From positions 105,591 through 169,590 of the forward strand of contig NZ_BATP01000035.1 of assembly GCF_000739615.1 (NCBI RefSeq): a stretch of 64,000 nt of DNA. The letters run 5' to 3'. Below the pieces are notes generated by a model that saw only the letters and a list, made by a program, of their open reading frames with translations, ran no database searches and was not told where the DNA came from. The position numbers were made by a program, and so were the translations under genes. Shown piece by piece: positions 49,572-59,390 of the stretch; position 1 is the stretch's first letter; every line of letters starts with the position of its first letter. This DNA is from Haloferula sp. BvORR071. Lineage in GTDB: Bacteria; Verrucomicrobiota; Verrucomicrobiia; Verrucomicrobiales; Akkermansiaceae.

Positions 49572-52463
49572 GTGCGTGTTCCTCCGCTGCTCCTGCGCCG
49601 TGTTCTGCCGGTCTGTGCCGTGCTGGGGCTCGGCGGAGTCCTTGCAATGCGTGGCTGCCCGGAGGAGACCTCGCAGGCCCGGACTCCCCGGGCACCCGCG
49701 AGCAAAACCCATCGCTCCGATCCACAGACCCGGCTCGCCAAGTGGTCGGAGCGCTTCGACGAAAAGAAGCCGCCGCCGGCCGAACTCGTCCGGGATGCGG
49801 CCACGCCCGCCGGGCAGCTTGAGAACGGGTTGCGCTACATCCTGGCACCGCAGGCGGACCAGCCGGGCGAAGTCAGCTTGCGCCTGATCGTGCTGGCCGG
49901 GTCCATGCACGAGAGGGAAGGGGAGCACGGGCTCGCGCACTTCGTGGAGCACCTCGCCTTCATGGGCCGCAGGAGCCGCCCGAATGGTCACGCGCTGGAG
50001 GAGTTCGAGCGCCTCGGCCTGACCCGTGGTGCGGACTCGAATGCCCACACGGCCCGCGACCACACACTCTACCGCCTCGATCTACCGCAGGCCGATGCCG
50101 CCGCTCTCGCGGAGTCTTTCGGCTTCCTGCGCGACATCGTGGATGGCCTGCTCTTCCGCGCGGAGGATGTGGACGCGGAGCGCCGCGTGGTCCTGCGCGA
50201 GTTGGAGGATACGAAGGATGGCCAGCCCTTCGACCTGCGTGCCGCCGCCATTTTGCCGGGAGTGCCCGCCGCCAGGCTCGGGCCCGGCGGCCTGACGGAG
50301 GAGGTCGCGCAGGCCACGCCGGAAAAGCTGCGGGGCCTGTGGCGGCGCACCTATCGGCCGGCTCGCATAGCACTCGTCGTGAGCGGGGACTTTGAGATGG
50401 AGGCAATGACTGCGCGCATCCGCGAGACCTTCGGTAGTCTGCCCGCGGGCAGCCCGGAAGCGGTTCCGGATCCGGGCAATCCCATGCAGCCCCGTGGCCC
50501 GGCGCTGGACTTCGTCCCGTATCCTTCGGATGAAGGAGTGAGGCTTACCGTGGCAGCGCGGCTTCCGGTCAAGACCTTGCCCGACGGTCCGGAACTCCGG
50601 CGTCGCCAGCTCACGCGGGAGCTGGCTCTGAAGATGCTGGCCCAACGCTTGAGCCGCGATGCGCAAGAGCGTGACGCGGCCCGCGTCGACAAATTCCAAG
50701 CGCTGATCGAACTGCTGCCGGGGATCACGTGGCTGGAAGTATCTTCCAAGGTGGCTCCCGCCAGTGCCATCCGCCTGCTCGATCCCTTCCTGCGGGATTT
50801 TCTCTCCGCCCGCGACAGCGGCTTCAGCGACGTGGAATTCGCGGAGGCCCGCGGCGACGTCCGGCGCGCAATCCGGGAGAATTTCAGCGAGCGCCTCAGC
50901 CAGTCGAATGAAAGTCTCGCCACGCTGCTGGCGGATTCCATCCGCACCGGCCGGCTGGTCGAGTCTCCGGAAGACGAGGTGAACCGCGCCCGCACCGATC
51001 TGCTCTCCATCACCCGCCAAGAATGCGAGGCCCTGTTGCGCGATGAATGGCGGGATACCTCGCTGAGCATTTTGCTCTCCGGGGAGGTCGCGGACCTCTC
51101 CGAAAACAAGGCGCAGGAGGCATTGGAGCGTGCCCTTGCCGCCTCGCGTCAGCCGGCCCCGGAGCATGGGAAGATCCGCCCACTCCTCATTGACCCCTTC
51201 GGCACGCCCGGAACTCTGGTCCGCCAGGATCTCGACGAAGGGCGCGGCATGCTGGAGGCGGAGTTTGCGAATGGCGTGCTGGTCCGCCTGCAGCCCATGC
51301 CCTCGCTGGGTGGCATCGTCGAGGTAGGGGTGGATGTGGGGCACGGCATGCTGTCCGTGCCAGCGGACCACCCGGGTCTGGGCATGGCCGCCACCTTCCT
51401 TTGCAACTGGAACCCCTTCGGGGATTTTTCGGAACTGCAGCTCGATGCGGCGATGGCGGATCGCGAGCTGTCTCATTGGTTTTGTACCGGGACCGACCGC
51501 TTCTTCTTGGAAGGCAGCACCGACCGCGACAACCTCGCTACCCAGTTGGAAATCCTTTGTGCCTCAATTGAGCGTCCGGGCTTGGTCAAGCGGCCAAGGC
51601 CATGGAAGGCCGGCGAGCGGGACCTAGCCTATATCAAGCAGCAGACCAGCGATCCCTTCATCAATCGCTTCCGGCAACTGCGCCATGGCGAGGATCCGCG
51701 GATGGACCTCTATTCGCCCGACCTCATGAACTGCGACAGCGCCATGGTGGCAAAGTGGCTGCTGCCCATGCTGGCCAAGGACCGCCTGCGGGTGCGGATC
51801 GCGGGCGACTTCGCTCCCGCGGAGGCGCTGGCCGTGCTGGCCAATACCTTTGGGGCGCTCCCGCTGCGCAGCCGGTGGCGGGAAGGCTCGCCTTATCCGC
51901 TCCCGCCCGCCACGCCCCCGGGCCAGTACCGGTATGTTGCGGGGAGCGGGGAGGAAAAGGGGAAGGCTTGCCTGATGCTTGCCGCGGCACCCGCGGACAA
52001 CCCGGAGGAGGATATCCGCCACCAGCTCCTGCAGAGCCTGTTGAAGAGCCGGGTGGAATCCTTGCTCCGGGACAGTCTGGGCGAGAGCTACCTGCTCCGC
52101 GGCCTGCGCATGGACGTGGCCGGCCGACCGCGCGAGTGGTTCGGCCTTCTGTCTTTCTGCGCCGTCGACCGCTGCGAGGTCGTGGCCGGGAAGCTCCGCA
52201 CCGTGGTGGAGGGCGTGAGGCGCGGCGAGTGGTCCGCGGATGAATACCTGCGCGCCTACCGGCCGCTGCAACCCGCCTTCCGCAAGCGACTCCGGGATCC
52301 GGATGAGGTGCTCGCGCAGCTCACGGAGCTGGAGACCCTACCCCGCCTGGCGGATCTGGATCCCGCCAAGCTGGCCGCCATGGAACCCGCCCTGCGCAAG
52401 CTCGCGGCCCGGGTGCTGGATCTGGAGGGGGCCGTGGAACTCCAGACCCTGCCGCCGGAGTAG
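49572..52463 (+). CDS. M16-family zinc metallopeptidase (pitrilysin type)
   Basis: 963 residues from GTG 49572. An N-terminal hydrophobic segment (about 8-27) may anchor or export it. The first M16 domain has the inverted zinc motif HFVEH (His123, Glu126, His127) with the distal Glu about 76 residues on in AERRVVLRELED. The second, catalytically inactive domain follows, then two more M16-like lobes (fourfold clam-shell), giving the usual near-960 length. M16 enzymes degrade peptides in the periplasm. The next gene starts 62 bp later. Confidence 0.9.
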   Translation: MRVPPLLLRRVLPVCAVLGLGGVLAMRGCPEETSQARTPRAPASKTHRSDPQTRLAKWSERFDEKKPPPAELVRDAATPAGQLENGLRYILAPQADQPGEVSLRLIVLAGSMHEREGEHGLAHFVEHLAFMGRRSRPNGHALEEFERLGLTRGADSNAHTARDHTLYRLDLPQADAAALAESFGFLRDIVDGLLFRAEDVDAERRVVLRELEDTKDGQPFDLRAAAILPGVPAARLGPGGLTEEVAQATPEKLRGLWRRTYRPARIALVVSGDFEMEAMTARIRETFGSLPAGSPEAVPDPGNPMQPRGPALDFVPYPSDEGVRLTVAARLPVKTLPDGPELRRRQLTRELALKMLAQRLSRDAQERDAARVDKFQALIELLPGITWLEVSSKVAPASAIRLLDPFLRDFLSARDSGFSDVEFAEARGDVRRAIRENFSERLSQSNESLATLLADSIRTGRLVESPEDEVNRARTDLLSITRQECEALLRDEWRDTSLSILLSGEVADLSENKAQEALERALAASRQPAPEHGKIRPLLIDPFGTPGTLVRQDLDEGRGMLEAEFANGVLVRLQPMPSLGGIVEVGVDVGHGMLSVPADHPGLGMAATFLCNWNPFGDFSELQLDAAMADRELSHWFCTGTDRFFLEGSTDRDNLATQLEILCASIERPGLVKRPRPWKAGERDLAYIKQQTSDPFINRFRQLRHGEDPRMDLYSPDLMNCDSAMVAKWLLPMLAKDRLRVRIAGDFAPAEALAVLANTFGALPLRSRWREGSPYPLPPATPPGQYRYVAGSGEEKGKACLMLAAAPADNPEEDIRHQLLQSLLKSRVESLLRDSLGESYLLRGLRMDVAGRPREWFGLLSFCAVDRCEVVAGKLRTVVEGVRRGEWSADEYLRAYRPLQPAFRKRLRDPDEVLAQLTELETLPRLADLDPAKLAAMEPALRKLAARVLDLEGAVELQTLPPE

Positions 52464-52525
52464 GTTTCTGCGGCCGGACTTTCCCCTTGTCCCCCGGGCG
52501 GTCTTTCCAAGAACCTCCCGCCGCG

Positions 52526-53488
52526 ATGCCGACCGACGCGATCCTCCACGCCACCCGACAGTACCTCGGGATCGATCCGACCGTGACCGTAACCATGACC
52601 CCGATCAAGAAGGGGGCCTCGGGGCGGACGATCGTGCGCGTGAAGACTCCGGGCCGGGATCCCTTCATCGGCATCCACTGGACCGACGACCGGCCGGACA
52701 GCGACAATTTCCTGCCAGTTGCCAAGTTCCTGAAGGCGACCAAGATCAACGTGCCGGAGATCTTCCACGAGATCCCGCACCGCCGGGTCGCGCTGGTGCA
52801 GGATCTCGGGGATATCGATCTCTACTCGCTGAAGGATGCAGCTTTCGAAGAGCGCGAGCCTTACTACCGTTCCGCCCTCCAGCAGATCGACAAGCTCTTC
52901 TACTCGAAGGGGCCGAAGGACTTCGAACTGATGCCGCCCTTCGATGAGACGCTCTACCGCTGGGAGCAGGAGTATTTCTTTGAGCACCTGGTCGAAGGCC
53001 TGCTCGGCATGGAGGCGGACGAACTACGGGAAGGCTCGGAGTTCAGCGACCTCGCCAAGCGCCTCGGGGCCTCCGCAAAGCATCTGGTCCACCGCGACTT
53101 CCAATCGCAGAACCTGCTGCTCCACGAGGACAAGGCCTGGTGGATCGATTTCCAAGGCATGCGCCGCGGCCGTCAGGAGTATGACATCGCCTCGCTGGTC
53201 TACGACCCCTACATGGACCACTCGGAAGAGGACCGCGAGAAGATCCTGGATATCTGGGAGGACATCTCCGAGGACCGGCCGGAGGAGACGATTTTCCGCC
53301 AGTGCGCGGCGCAGCGCCTGATGCAGGCGCTCGGGGCCTTCGGCAATATCATCCGCAACCGGAGCGATGAATGGTACGCTCCACACGTCCCCGTGGCTGC
53401 CCGTTTCCTCGCTGAAGTGACCGCTGGCACCCCGTTGGAAAAACCCCTCGCTCCGGTGCTCGCCAAGGCGCGAGACTATGCCCCGTGA
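52526..53488 (+). CDS. AmgK-like aminoglycoside-phosphotransferase-family sugar kinase
   Basis: 320 residues from ATG 52526. APH-fold kinase: N-lobe [17 protein letters not shown], catalytic loop HRDFQSQN (His189, Asp191, Asn196) and metal Asp208 in WWIDFQGM. AmgK-type members phosphorylate MurNAc/GlcNAc at C1 in the peptidoglycan recycling route that feeds MurU. A MurU-like nucleotidyltransferase lies 3.7 kb upstream. It overlaps the next gene by 4 bp (GTGA), so the two are translated together. Confidence 0.82.
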   Translation: MPTDAILHATRQYLGIDPTVTVTMTPIKKGASGRTIVRVKTPGRDPFIGIHWTDDRPDSDNFLPVAKFLKATKINVPEIFHEIPHRRVALVQDLGDIDLYSLKDAAFEEREPYYRSALQQIDKLFYSKGPKDFELMPPFDETLYRWEQEYFFEHLVEGLLGMEADELREGSEFSDLAKRLGASAKHLVHRDFQSQNLLLHEDKAWWIDFQGMRRGRQEYDIASLVYDPYMDHSEEDREKILDIWEDISEDRPEETIFRQCAAQRLMQALGAFGNIIRNRSDEWYAPHVPVAARFLAEVTAGTPLEKPLAPVLAKARDYAP

Positions 53489-55650
53489 GCGCCTTGCCCC
53501 GCCGGCCCTTCGTGAATGCCGCCGTGATTCTCGGCGTCGGCCTCTTTGCGCTTGGTGCGGCGTCCGGGATCCCGGCCTTGCAGAAGCTGGAGCTCTCGCT
53601 GATGGAGAAGCTCTCGCTCAAGCTCGACCCCACGCCATCCGCCTTTACCGGGGACGGCAGCCCGGTTCACCCGTGGCAGCGCTGGAAGTCCCGGCCTGCG
53701 CCCGCGCCGGAGCCGGTGCGGCTGCTTTCGGTCGATGACGATGCGGAGGGCTATTTCCGCGAGTCCCCGCCAGCCCCAGACGATTGCGCGATCATCTTCC
53801 GCCGCCTTTACGATGCCGGGCATCGCACGGTGGCCTGTGGCTACCTGATGGCATGGGAGGAGCCCGACCCGCTAGCCGTCGTTGCCCTGCGCAAGCAGCT
53901 CGACCGCTTCGATGCCGCGGTGCTCGGCCTGCCGCTGTCGCGTGGGGCTGCCGCCGCGCCGCTGCCTTCGCCCTTCCTGCGCCTTTCGATCCTGGCCGCG
54001 AAAGTCGACGGTGATACGAGCGCCCTACCGCAGGTCAACAAGGTGGCGGCACCGGGGGCCGAACTTGGCGGCGACAAGACCTTGGCCGGGTTCACCCTGC
54101 TGGAGAACGAGCGCAAATCCGAAGATGGCCGGCTGCCCTTGCTCGCCCGCTGGGGTGACCGCGTGATCTTCGCCCTGCCGCTGGCTGCGGAGATCGCGGC
54201 GATAGGGCTTGATCCCAGTGAAGTCCGGGTGGCACTGGGCCACGAGATCCGGCTCGGACCTGATGGTCCGGTCGTACCGATCGATGCTCTGGGCCGCACC
54301 ACGCTGGCAGACAAGCCAGCCGTAAGCGATGTCCCGGCCTGGAAGCTGATCGCAGAGGATAGCCCGGTTCCTCCGGCGTGGTCGCCCTTGCTGATCCGCG
54401 ATGGCCGGGCGGAAATGTCGGTGGCGGACAAGGCATGGTCGGATTCCCTGGCGGGACTGTCGGCAAAGATCCACTCCTCCCCTCGCTACGATAGGCCGCT
54501 GACCTTGCCGCGCATGCCGGTGCTGGTGGAGATGGGCCTTGTGCTTTTACTGGCGTTCTTCGCTGCGTGGGCCACTTGGATGAAGCGCTTTTTCTGGCGT
54601 TTGGTGGCGGTGCTTGCCGCCGCCGCCTTCGCTGGTGAGTTGGTTTTCCTGCTCTCCAGCCGTTGGAATCTCTGGCTCCCGCCCCTGGCGATCGCGGGCA
54701 TGAGCCTTTCTTCGCTGCTGCTCTCCATCTACCGCGAGCCCAGCGACGTGAAGAAGCCGTTGGTCAACCCACGGCCATGGGAGGATCCCAACTACAAGCC
54801 GCAGCGGCCGCTCGTTCAGGAGCCGGAGGTGCCAGCCCCTGCGCCCGCTCCGGTCCCGATTCCCGTGCGTGGTGCGCCTGCCTTGGCCCCGCTAACACCC
54901 TTGGTCCCGCTCCAGGCGGTGGTGCCTGAAGTCACCCCTGCGGTGGTGTCGGTGGCCCCTGCCGCGGCACCCGAGGCTCCAGAGCCACCACAGGGGCCGC
55001 CTCTCACGCGGGTAAAATTCTCCGCCGGGCGGGTGGTCCTACCGGTCTCCGCGCATGAGATCTGGGGAAGTCCCGAGCCCCTGCCGGAGGTGGAGGAGCC
55101 AGCGCTACCCGCCGTGGAAGCGCGGGTGGAACCGGTGGAAGTCCCGGCGGCCCAAGAGGAACCGCCGTTTGAGCTGGCTGTCTTGGAGAAGGTAGAGGAG
55201 GAACCCCGTGCTGAGCCGGAAGCTGAGCCGGAAGCCGAGCCGGAAGCCGAGCCGGAAGCCGAGCCGGAAGCCGAGCCGGAAGCCGAGCCGGAAGCCGAGC
55301 CGGAAGCCGAGCCGGAAGCCGAGCCGGAAGCCGAGCCGGAAGCCGAGCCGGAAGCCGAGCCGGAAGCCGAGCCGGAAGCCGAGCCGGAAGCCGAGCCGGA
55401 AGCCGAGCCGGAAGCCGAGCCGGAAGCCGAGCCGGAAGCCGAGCCGGAAGCCGAGCCGGAAGCCGAGCCGGAAGCCGAGCCGGAAGCCGAGCCGGAAGCC
55501 GAGCCGGAAGCCGAGCCGACTCCTGCCGCTGCCGAAGCGCCAGTGGCTAGCCCGCCCGTGGCGCCTCCGCAGAGCCCTTCCACTGCACCCAAGAAGTTCC
55601 CGCCGCCGCATAAGAAGGGCTCCGGCAAGCGAAAGAAGAAGCGCCGCTGA
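53485..55650 (+). CDS. CHASE2-like membrane protein with long EPEA repeat tail
   Basis: 721 residues from GTG 53485, overlapping the kinase gene by 4 bp. One N-terminal helix (about 10-28) precedes a roughly 310-residue region outside the cytoplasm that resembles a degenerate CHASE2 sensor domain ([35 protein letters not shown]). Three C-terminal helices follow (about 348-415), as in CHASE2 proteins. The cytoplasmic tail is Pro/Ala-rich and then runs 100 residues of Glu-Ala-Glu-Pro repeats (about 575-678), ending in a very basic tail with [12 protein letters not shown]. No output domain (cyclase, kinase) is present. Confidence 0.65.
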   Translation: MSALPRRPFVNAAVILGVGLFALGAASGIPALQKLELSLMEKLSLKLDPTPSAFTGDGSPVHPWQRWKSRPAPAPEPVRLLSVDDDAEGYFRESPPAPDDCAIIFRRLYDAGHRTVACGYLMAWEEPDPLAVVALRKQLDRFDAAVLGLPLSRGAAAAPLPSPFLRLSILAAKVDGDTSALPQVNKVAAPGAELGGDKTLAGFTLLENERKSEDGRLPLLARWGDRVIFALPLAAEIAAIGLDPSEVRVALGHEIRLGPDGPVVPIDALGRTTLADKPAVSDVPAWKLIAEDSPVPPAWSPLLIRDGRAEMSVADKAWSDSLAGLSAKIHSSPRYDRPLTLPRMPVLVEMGLVLLLAFFAAWATWMKRFFWRLVAVLAAAAFAGELVFLLSSRWNLWLPPLAIAGMSLSSLLLSIYREPSDVKKPLVNPRPWEDPNYKPQRPLVQEPEVPAPAPAPVPIPVRGAPALAPLTPLVPLQAVVPEVTPAVVSVAPAAAPEAPEPPQGPPLTRVKFSAGRVVLPVSAHEIWGSPEPLPEVEEPALPAVEARVEPVEVPAAQEEPPFELAVLEKVEEEPRAEPEAEPEAEPEAEPEAEPEAEPEAEPEAEPEAEPEAEPEAEPEAEPEAEPEAEPEAEPEAEPEAEPEAEPEAEPEAEPEAEPEAEPEAEPEAEPEAEPEAEPTPAAAEAPVASPPVAPPQSPSTAPKKFPPPHKKGSGKRKKKRR
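55213..55518 (+). repeat. 12-bp tandem repeat, 25 copies
   Basis: Unit GAGCCGGAAGCC (Glu-Pro-Glu-Ala), with only the first copy differing (GCT for GCC at the end), plus a half copy. DNA-level uniformity with no synonymous drift implies very recent expansion or strong slippage. A multiple-of-three unit keeps the frame whatever the copy number. Confidence 0.98.
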
Positions 55651-55735
55651 GCGAGTGAGCTCGCCGCCGAATTCTTCCTTGGAACTTGAAGCCCAATCTC
55701 CCGATCTTCCTTCTCACCTCGCACCCACCCACCGC

Positions 55736-56614
55736 ATGGACCTCCAGCATCCCATCGAGAAAGCCGAAGCCCTGATCGAGGCTCTGCCCTACCTTCAGGC
55801 CTTCCGCGGCAAGACCTTCCTGATCAAGATGGGCGGCTCGGCGATGGAGGACCCGGATCTCGTCGCCAAGGTCATGCGCGACATCGTTTTCCTCGAGGTG
55901 GCCGGCATCAATCCGATCGTCGTCCACGGCGGCGGCAAGGCCATCTCCGCAGCCATGAAGGAGGCCGGGCTTGATGCCGAGTTCGTCGGCGGCTTCCGCG
56001 TGACCTCGGATGAGGCGATCGACATCGTTGAGAAGGTGCTCTCCAACGAGATCAACCCCGGCCTCGTCCGCATGATCCGCGACTTCGGCGGCAAGGCGGT
56101 CGGCATCGCCGGGACGGATGTGTTCCTCGGCGAGAAGATGCACGCGACCGATGCCCAAGGGCAGCGCGTGAACCTCGGCCGGGTGGGGGAAGTGGTCGGC
56201 TGCCAGCTCAGCCAGATGGATGCAGCCCACAGTGCAGGCATCGTGCCGGTGATTTCACCGCTGGCCGCGGAGCTCGCGACCGGGCGGCCGCTCAATATCA
56301 ATGCCGACCTCGCAGCCGCCGCGCTGGCCAAGGAACTGCGCGTTGCCAAGCTGGTCTACCTCTCGGATGTGCCCGGCCTGATGATGGATCCCTCCAAGCC
56401 GGAGACCCTGATCAAGTCCGTGAGCCGCGCCCAAGCGGACGACCTGATGAGCGATGGCACCATCTCCGGTGGCATGATCCCGAAGATCAAGAGCGCCATC
56501 GATGCCCTCAACGCCGGGGTCCGCAAGGTCCACTTTATCGATGGACGTCTGCCGCATGCCTTGCTGTTGGAGATCTTTACCGACGGTGGCATCGGCACCG
56601 AGGTGACGCGCTAA
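55736..56614 (+). CDS. argB: Acetylglutamate kinase
   Basis: 292 residues from ATG 55736. Amino-acid kinase fold: FLIKMGGSAMEDPDL, VVHGGGKAISAAM, the substrate segment GEVVGCQL, and SDGTISGGMIPKIKSAIDAL near the end. It phosphorylates N-acetylglutamate, the second step of arginine synthesis. The kinked N-terminal helix (HPIEKAEALIEALPYLQAF) is the feature of arginine-inhibited hexameric enzymes, so feedback inhibition by arginine is expected. It follows the repeat-containing gene by 85 bp. Confidence 0.95.
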   Translation: MDLQHPIEKAEALIEALPYLQAFRGKTFLIKMGGSAMEDPDLVAKVMRDIVFLEVAGINPIVVHGGGKAISAAMKEAGLDAEFVGGFRVTSDEAIDIVEKVLSNEINPGLVRMIRDFGGKAVGIAGTDVFLGEKMHATDAQGQRVNLGRVGEVVGCQLSQMDAAHSAGIVPVISPLAAELATGRPLNINADLAAAALAKELRVAKLVYLSDVPGLMMDPSKPETLIKSVSRAQADDLMSDGTISGGMIPKIKSAIDALNAGVRKVHFIDGRLPHALLLEIFTDGGIGTEVTR

Positions 56615-56631
56615 GATCCCGGCAAACAAAA

Positions 56632-56660
56632 ACCGGCCGCCCCACGAAGAGGCGGCCGGT
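56632..56660. terminator. Terminator between argB and GNAT gene
   Basis: A 10-bp stem (ACCGGCCGCC and GGCGGCCGGT) with a 9-base loop; on the minus strand it is followed by TTTTTG. It serves the leftward GNAT transcript and may also stop argB transcription. Confidence 0.8.
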
Positions 56661-56758
56661 ATGAAATGGTCCAGTGCTCCTCAGGGATTCTCCCGACGGT
56701 AGAATCCGCGCGAGCCTACCTGCGAATCCCGGGAAGCGGCCCGTCGGGACCGACAGCT

Positions 56759-57289
56759 TCAGCGGAAGATGCGGTGTCCCAGCAGGCGCGCCGTGGGAAC
56801 GGTGGCGGTTTTGGTATGGGAGTGCTTGCCGTCCTCGATCTGGAAGCCCAAGCGCTCCAGAATGGTGATCATGCGCCGGTTCTCACTCTGAACCTCGGTC
56901 CTGAACTTCCCGAGGCTCCGGGCTGAAGCCCATGCATGGGCTATCTTCAGCAGGGTGACGAATATTCGCGATCCCGCTCTCTCCGGCACGATCTGCATGG
57001 AGGAAATGTAGAGGCCATCCGAGTCCCGATAGTCGGGCAGGATCTCCAAATAGCCGCACAAGCGGTCGTTCCCAAAGGCTCCGAAGAATCGCGTTTCGCT
57101 TCCGGTCAAACCGGCGATGCGCTTCTCCCACGGAAAGTCCGGAAAGCCGGATGCCGCCATAATGGGAAGCATGTTGGCACGATCCAACTCGAGTACGGAC
57201 TCCAGCAGCGCAGGATCTCCCCCGACTTCGCTTCCGGAAAGGTGCCGGAAGCAAAGGGGAGATTTATCCGGGAACTCTCCCGGCCTCAC
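56759..57289 (-). CDS. GNAT-fold acetyltransferase-like protein
   Basis: 176 residues from GTG 57289. GNAT core: RFFGAFGNDRLCGYLEILPD, then ISSMQIVPERAGSRIFVTLLKIAHAW, where the ERAGSRI region takes the place of the acetyl-CoA loop in altered form, and TEVQSENRRMITILERLGFQI near the C-terminus. Substrate unknown. Overlaps the upstream exported-protein gene by 4 bp (GTGA), so it is translationally coupled to it. Confidence 0.7.
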   Translation of the reverse strand: MRPGEFPDKSPLCFRHLSGSEVGGDPALLESVLELDRANMLPIMAASGFPDFPWEKRIAGLTGSETRFFGAFGNDRLCGYLEILPDYRDSDGLYISSMQIVPERAGSRIFVTLLKIAHAWASARSLGKFRTEVQSENRRMITILERLGFQIEDGKHSHTKTATVPTARLLGHRIFR

Positions 57290-58257
57290 TTGTCCGCCGT
57301 CTCGGGGGCGGGATCAGTAGTACCCTTCGGTGGCTCGATCAGTCCGCGGAACTGCTGGCCCCAGTCGCGGGCCTTCGGGTGGGTCACGTGGGCTTCGATG
57401 TGCTCGAGCATCTTCAGCGCCGAGCGCTTCTGGTCGCCCGACTTGTAGAGATCCATCTCCATCTGCCACTGCAACTCCGGCAGGGTTTCCACCACGAATT
57501 TTTCGTAGTCGGGGTTGGCATCCTCGTGCGGTTTGCCCTTCTCCCCACCACGCTCGCCGCGGCGACCCCCGCCGCCGCCACCGAAGGACTGGCGCGCGAT
57601 CCCCTCATAGCGGATCCGGCGGGCCCACTGCTCGCGCATCGCGTCGAAATTCTGCTTCGCCCGCAGAGGCGGCATGATCACCTGCTCGAAAACCGCGGCG
57701 TTCTCCAGCGGGGAGGGGGGCCACTTCTCAAGCTTCAGGCCGCCGAGGCTATAGGCCCGCGCGAAGACCGTGGAGGTCACCGGCTGGCGCAGGGAGTCGG
57801 CATCCCCTCCGAATTGATCGGGGTTGTCGTAAATCGATGACAGCGCTTCAGACGCCCGCGGAGCGAGATCAGCGATCTTTTCCGGCTTCTCGGCAGCTTC
57901 AAGGGTCATCACCAGCCAGCGCAATTGGTGGCGCAGGGTGACCTTGAAGCCCGGATTGTCGAGACGGTCGGCCTGGCGGCGCTTCCACTCGCGGAAATCT
58001 TGGGAGCTTTTCTTCTGATCCTCGAAGTCGACCTTCTCCACGCACTTCAGATACAGCTCCATTGCGGCGTCATCGCTCGCCATGGCAGTACGAAAGGCAG
58101 CCACGGCACCTCCTACGCGGCTCATTGCCTTCGACTTAGCCTCGTCGCGCAGGGTATCCAGCTTTTCCAGCAGGGCCTGTTTATCGGCTTGGGACAGCGG
58201 ATCGGCGTGGCAGAGCGGGGCGGCGAGTAGGAGGGCGAGGAGAAAGGGACGGTGCAT
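57286..58257 (-). CDS. Exported protein of unknown function, 323 aa
   Basis: 323 residues from ATG 58257. Signal peptide MHRPFLLALLLAAPLCHA. The mature protein is mostly helical and charged (LEKLDTLRDEAKSKAM; AMELYLKCVEKVDFED) with a low-complexity Gly/Arg insert (SFGGGGGGRRGERGG) around residue 230. No recognised domain; resembles exported helical proteins common in Verrucomicrobia. It overlaps the GNAT gene by 4 bp. Confidence 0.65.
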   Translation of the reverse strand: MHRPFLLALLLAAPLCHADPLSQADKQALLEKLDTLRDEAKSKAMSRVGGAVAAFRTAMASDDAAMELYLKCVEKVDFEDQKKSSQDFREWKRRQADRLDNPGFKVTLRHQLRWLVMTLEAAEKPEKIADLAPRASEALSSIYDNPDQFGGDADSLRQPVTSTVFARAYSLGGLKLEKWPPSPLENAAVFEQVIMPPLRAKQNFDAMREQWARRIRYEGIARQSFGGGGGGRRGERGGEKGKPHEDANPDYEKFVVETLPELQWQMEMDLYKSGDQKRSALKMLEHIEAHVTHPKARDWGQQFRGLIEPPKGTTDPAPETADK

Positions 58258-58486
58258 TGGGTTTGCTGGATTTCGTGGTGAGTTGAAACGCCGGACAAGC
58301 CCCGATGTTTTGCATCGATTGCGGAAATTACAGGAATTTCGACGCTGCGCCCGCCACTTGCTGAAAATCATGCGCTCCGGGATGGATCGCGTGACCGCAT
58401 GGTAACTACGGGCCCGCCGGGCGCTACCTGCATTCCCTCTTTGCGGAAGGTGGACAGTCCGGGAGTCCTGTTTCAAGCTCCTGCCC

Positions 58487-59377
58487 ATGTCCAAACCACG
58501 CATCGGAGTTGTCGGAACCGGCCGGATGGGCGCGAATATGGCGCGCCGCCTGAAAGACCAGGGCTATGAGGTCACCGCGGTCTACGACGCTTTCCCGCAG
58601 ATCGCCGCGGAGCTGGCCACCGAGTTGGGAGCCAAGCACGTCGCCACTCTCGCCGAGGTGACCGCTGCTGCCGATGTGATCCTGACGGTGGTCACGGACG
58701 ACGCCGCAATGCGGGCGATTTTCGCCGCAGAAGGGGACTCGCTCCTCAACGGGGCCGCAGGCAAGACCTTCATCAATTGCGCCACCGTCAGCCCTGAGGT
58801 GCATGTCGCCGTGGATGCCGCGGCTGCCGCCAAGGGAGCTACCGCCCTTGAGGCCTGCATGGCCTCCAGCATCACCCAGGCCCGCCAAGGCACGCTCTAC
58901 CTCATGGTCGGCGGCACGGCGGATGCTTTCCAGAAAGTGGAAGGCGTGCTCAAGGATCTCTCCTCCTCGCTCCGCCATGTCGGCGGCACCGGCCAAGCGG
59001 CGAAGGTCAAGGCGCTGGTCAACATGGTCATGAACATCAATACCGCCGGCCTCGCGGAGGGCCTCGGCCTCGGCGCAGCGCTGGGGCTCGACCTAAAGAT
59101 GCTCAAGGAGGTCTTCTCCCAGACCGGCGCGAATTCCCGGGTGCTGGAGACCGATGGCGACGACATGATCGCCCGCGAACACGATTGCTACTTCTCCGCC
59201 GCTCACGCTGCGAAGGACAGCGGCATCGCCAATGCCCTCGCCGCCGAAACGGGCGTGAATGTCCCGCTGTCCCTGGCCACCGAGGCGCAGTATCACCGCC
59301 TGACCGAGCTGGGACTGGGCGAGCTTGATAAATCCGGCATCGCCGAATTGACCTTCCCCGGCCGCACAGTTCACTGA
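58487..59377 (+). CDS. 3-hydroxyisobutyrate-dehydrogenase-family oxidoreductase
   Basis: 296 residues. Rossmann start RIGVVGTGRMGANMARRL; the substrate segment usually DVSGG is here ALEACMASS; likely catalytic Lys173 in GTGQAAKVKALVN. The C-terminal helical domain is normal length. Members reduce or oxidise beta-hydroxyacids (3-hydroxyisobutyrate, tartronate semialdehyde) or succinic semialdehyde with NAD(P); the substrate cannot be told. The following hydrolase gene starts 13 bp later. Confidence 0.88.
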   Translation: MSKPRIGVVGTGRMGANMARRLKDQGYEVTAVYDAFPQIAAELATELGAKHVATLAEVTAAADVILTVVTDDAAMRAIFAAEGDSLLNGAAGKTFINCATVSPEVHVAVDAAAAAKGATALEACMASSITQARQGTLYLMVGGTADAFQKVEGVLKDLSSSLRHVGGTGQAAKVKALVNMVMNINTAGLAEGLGLGAALGLDLKMLKEVFSQTGANSRVLETDGDDMIAREHDCYFSAAHAAKDSGIANALAAETGVNVPLSLATEAQYHRLTELGLGELDKSGIAELTFPGRTVH

Positions 59378-59390
59378 CTTCCCACCTGCG

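Noticed and set aside
55213..55518. CRISPR array
   Set aside because: 12-bp units directly abut without spacers and are coding.
55208..56614. 468-residue fusion of Ser/Arg/Lys/Pro repeats to ArgB
   Set aside because: It is the out-of-frame reading of the 12-bp array; argB has its own ATG and N-terminal helix at 55736.
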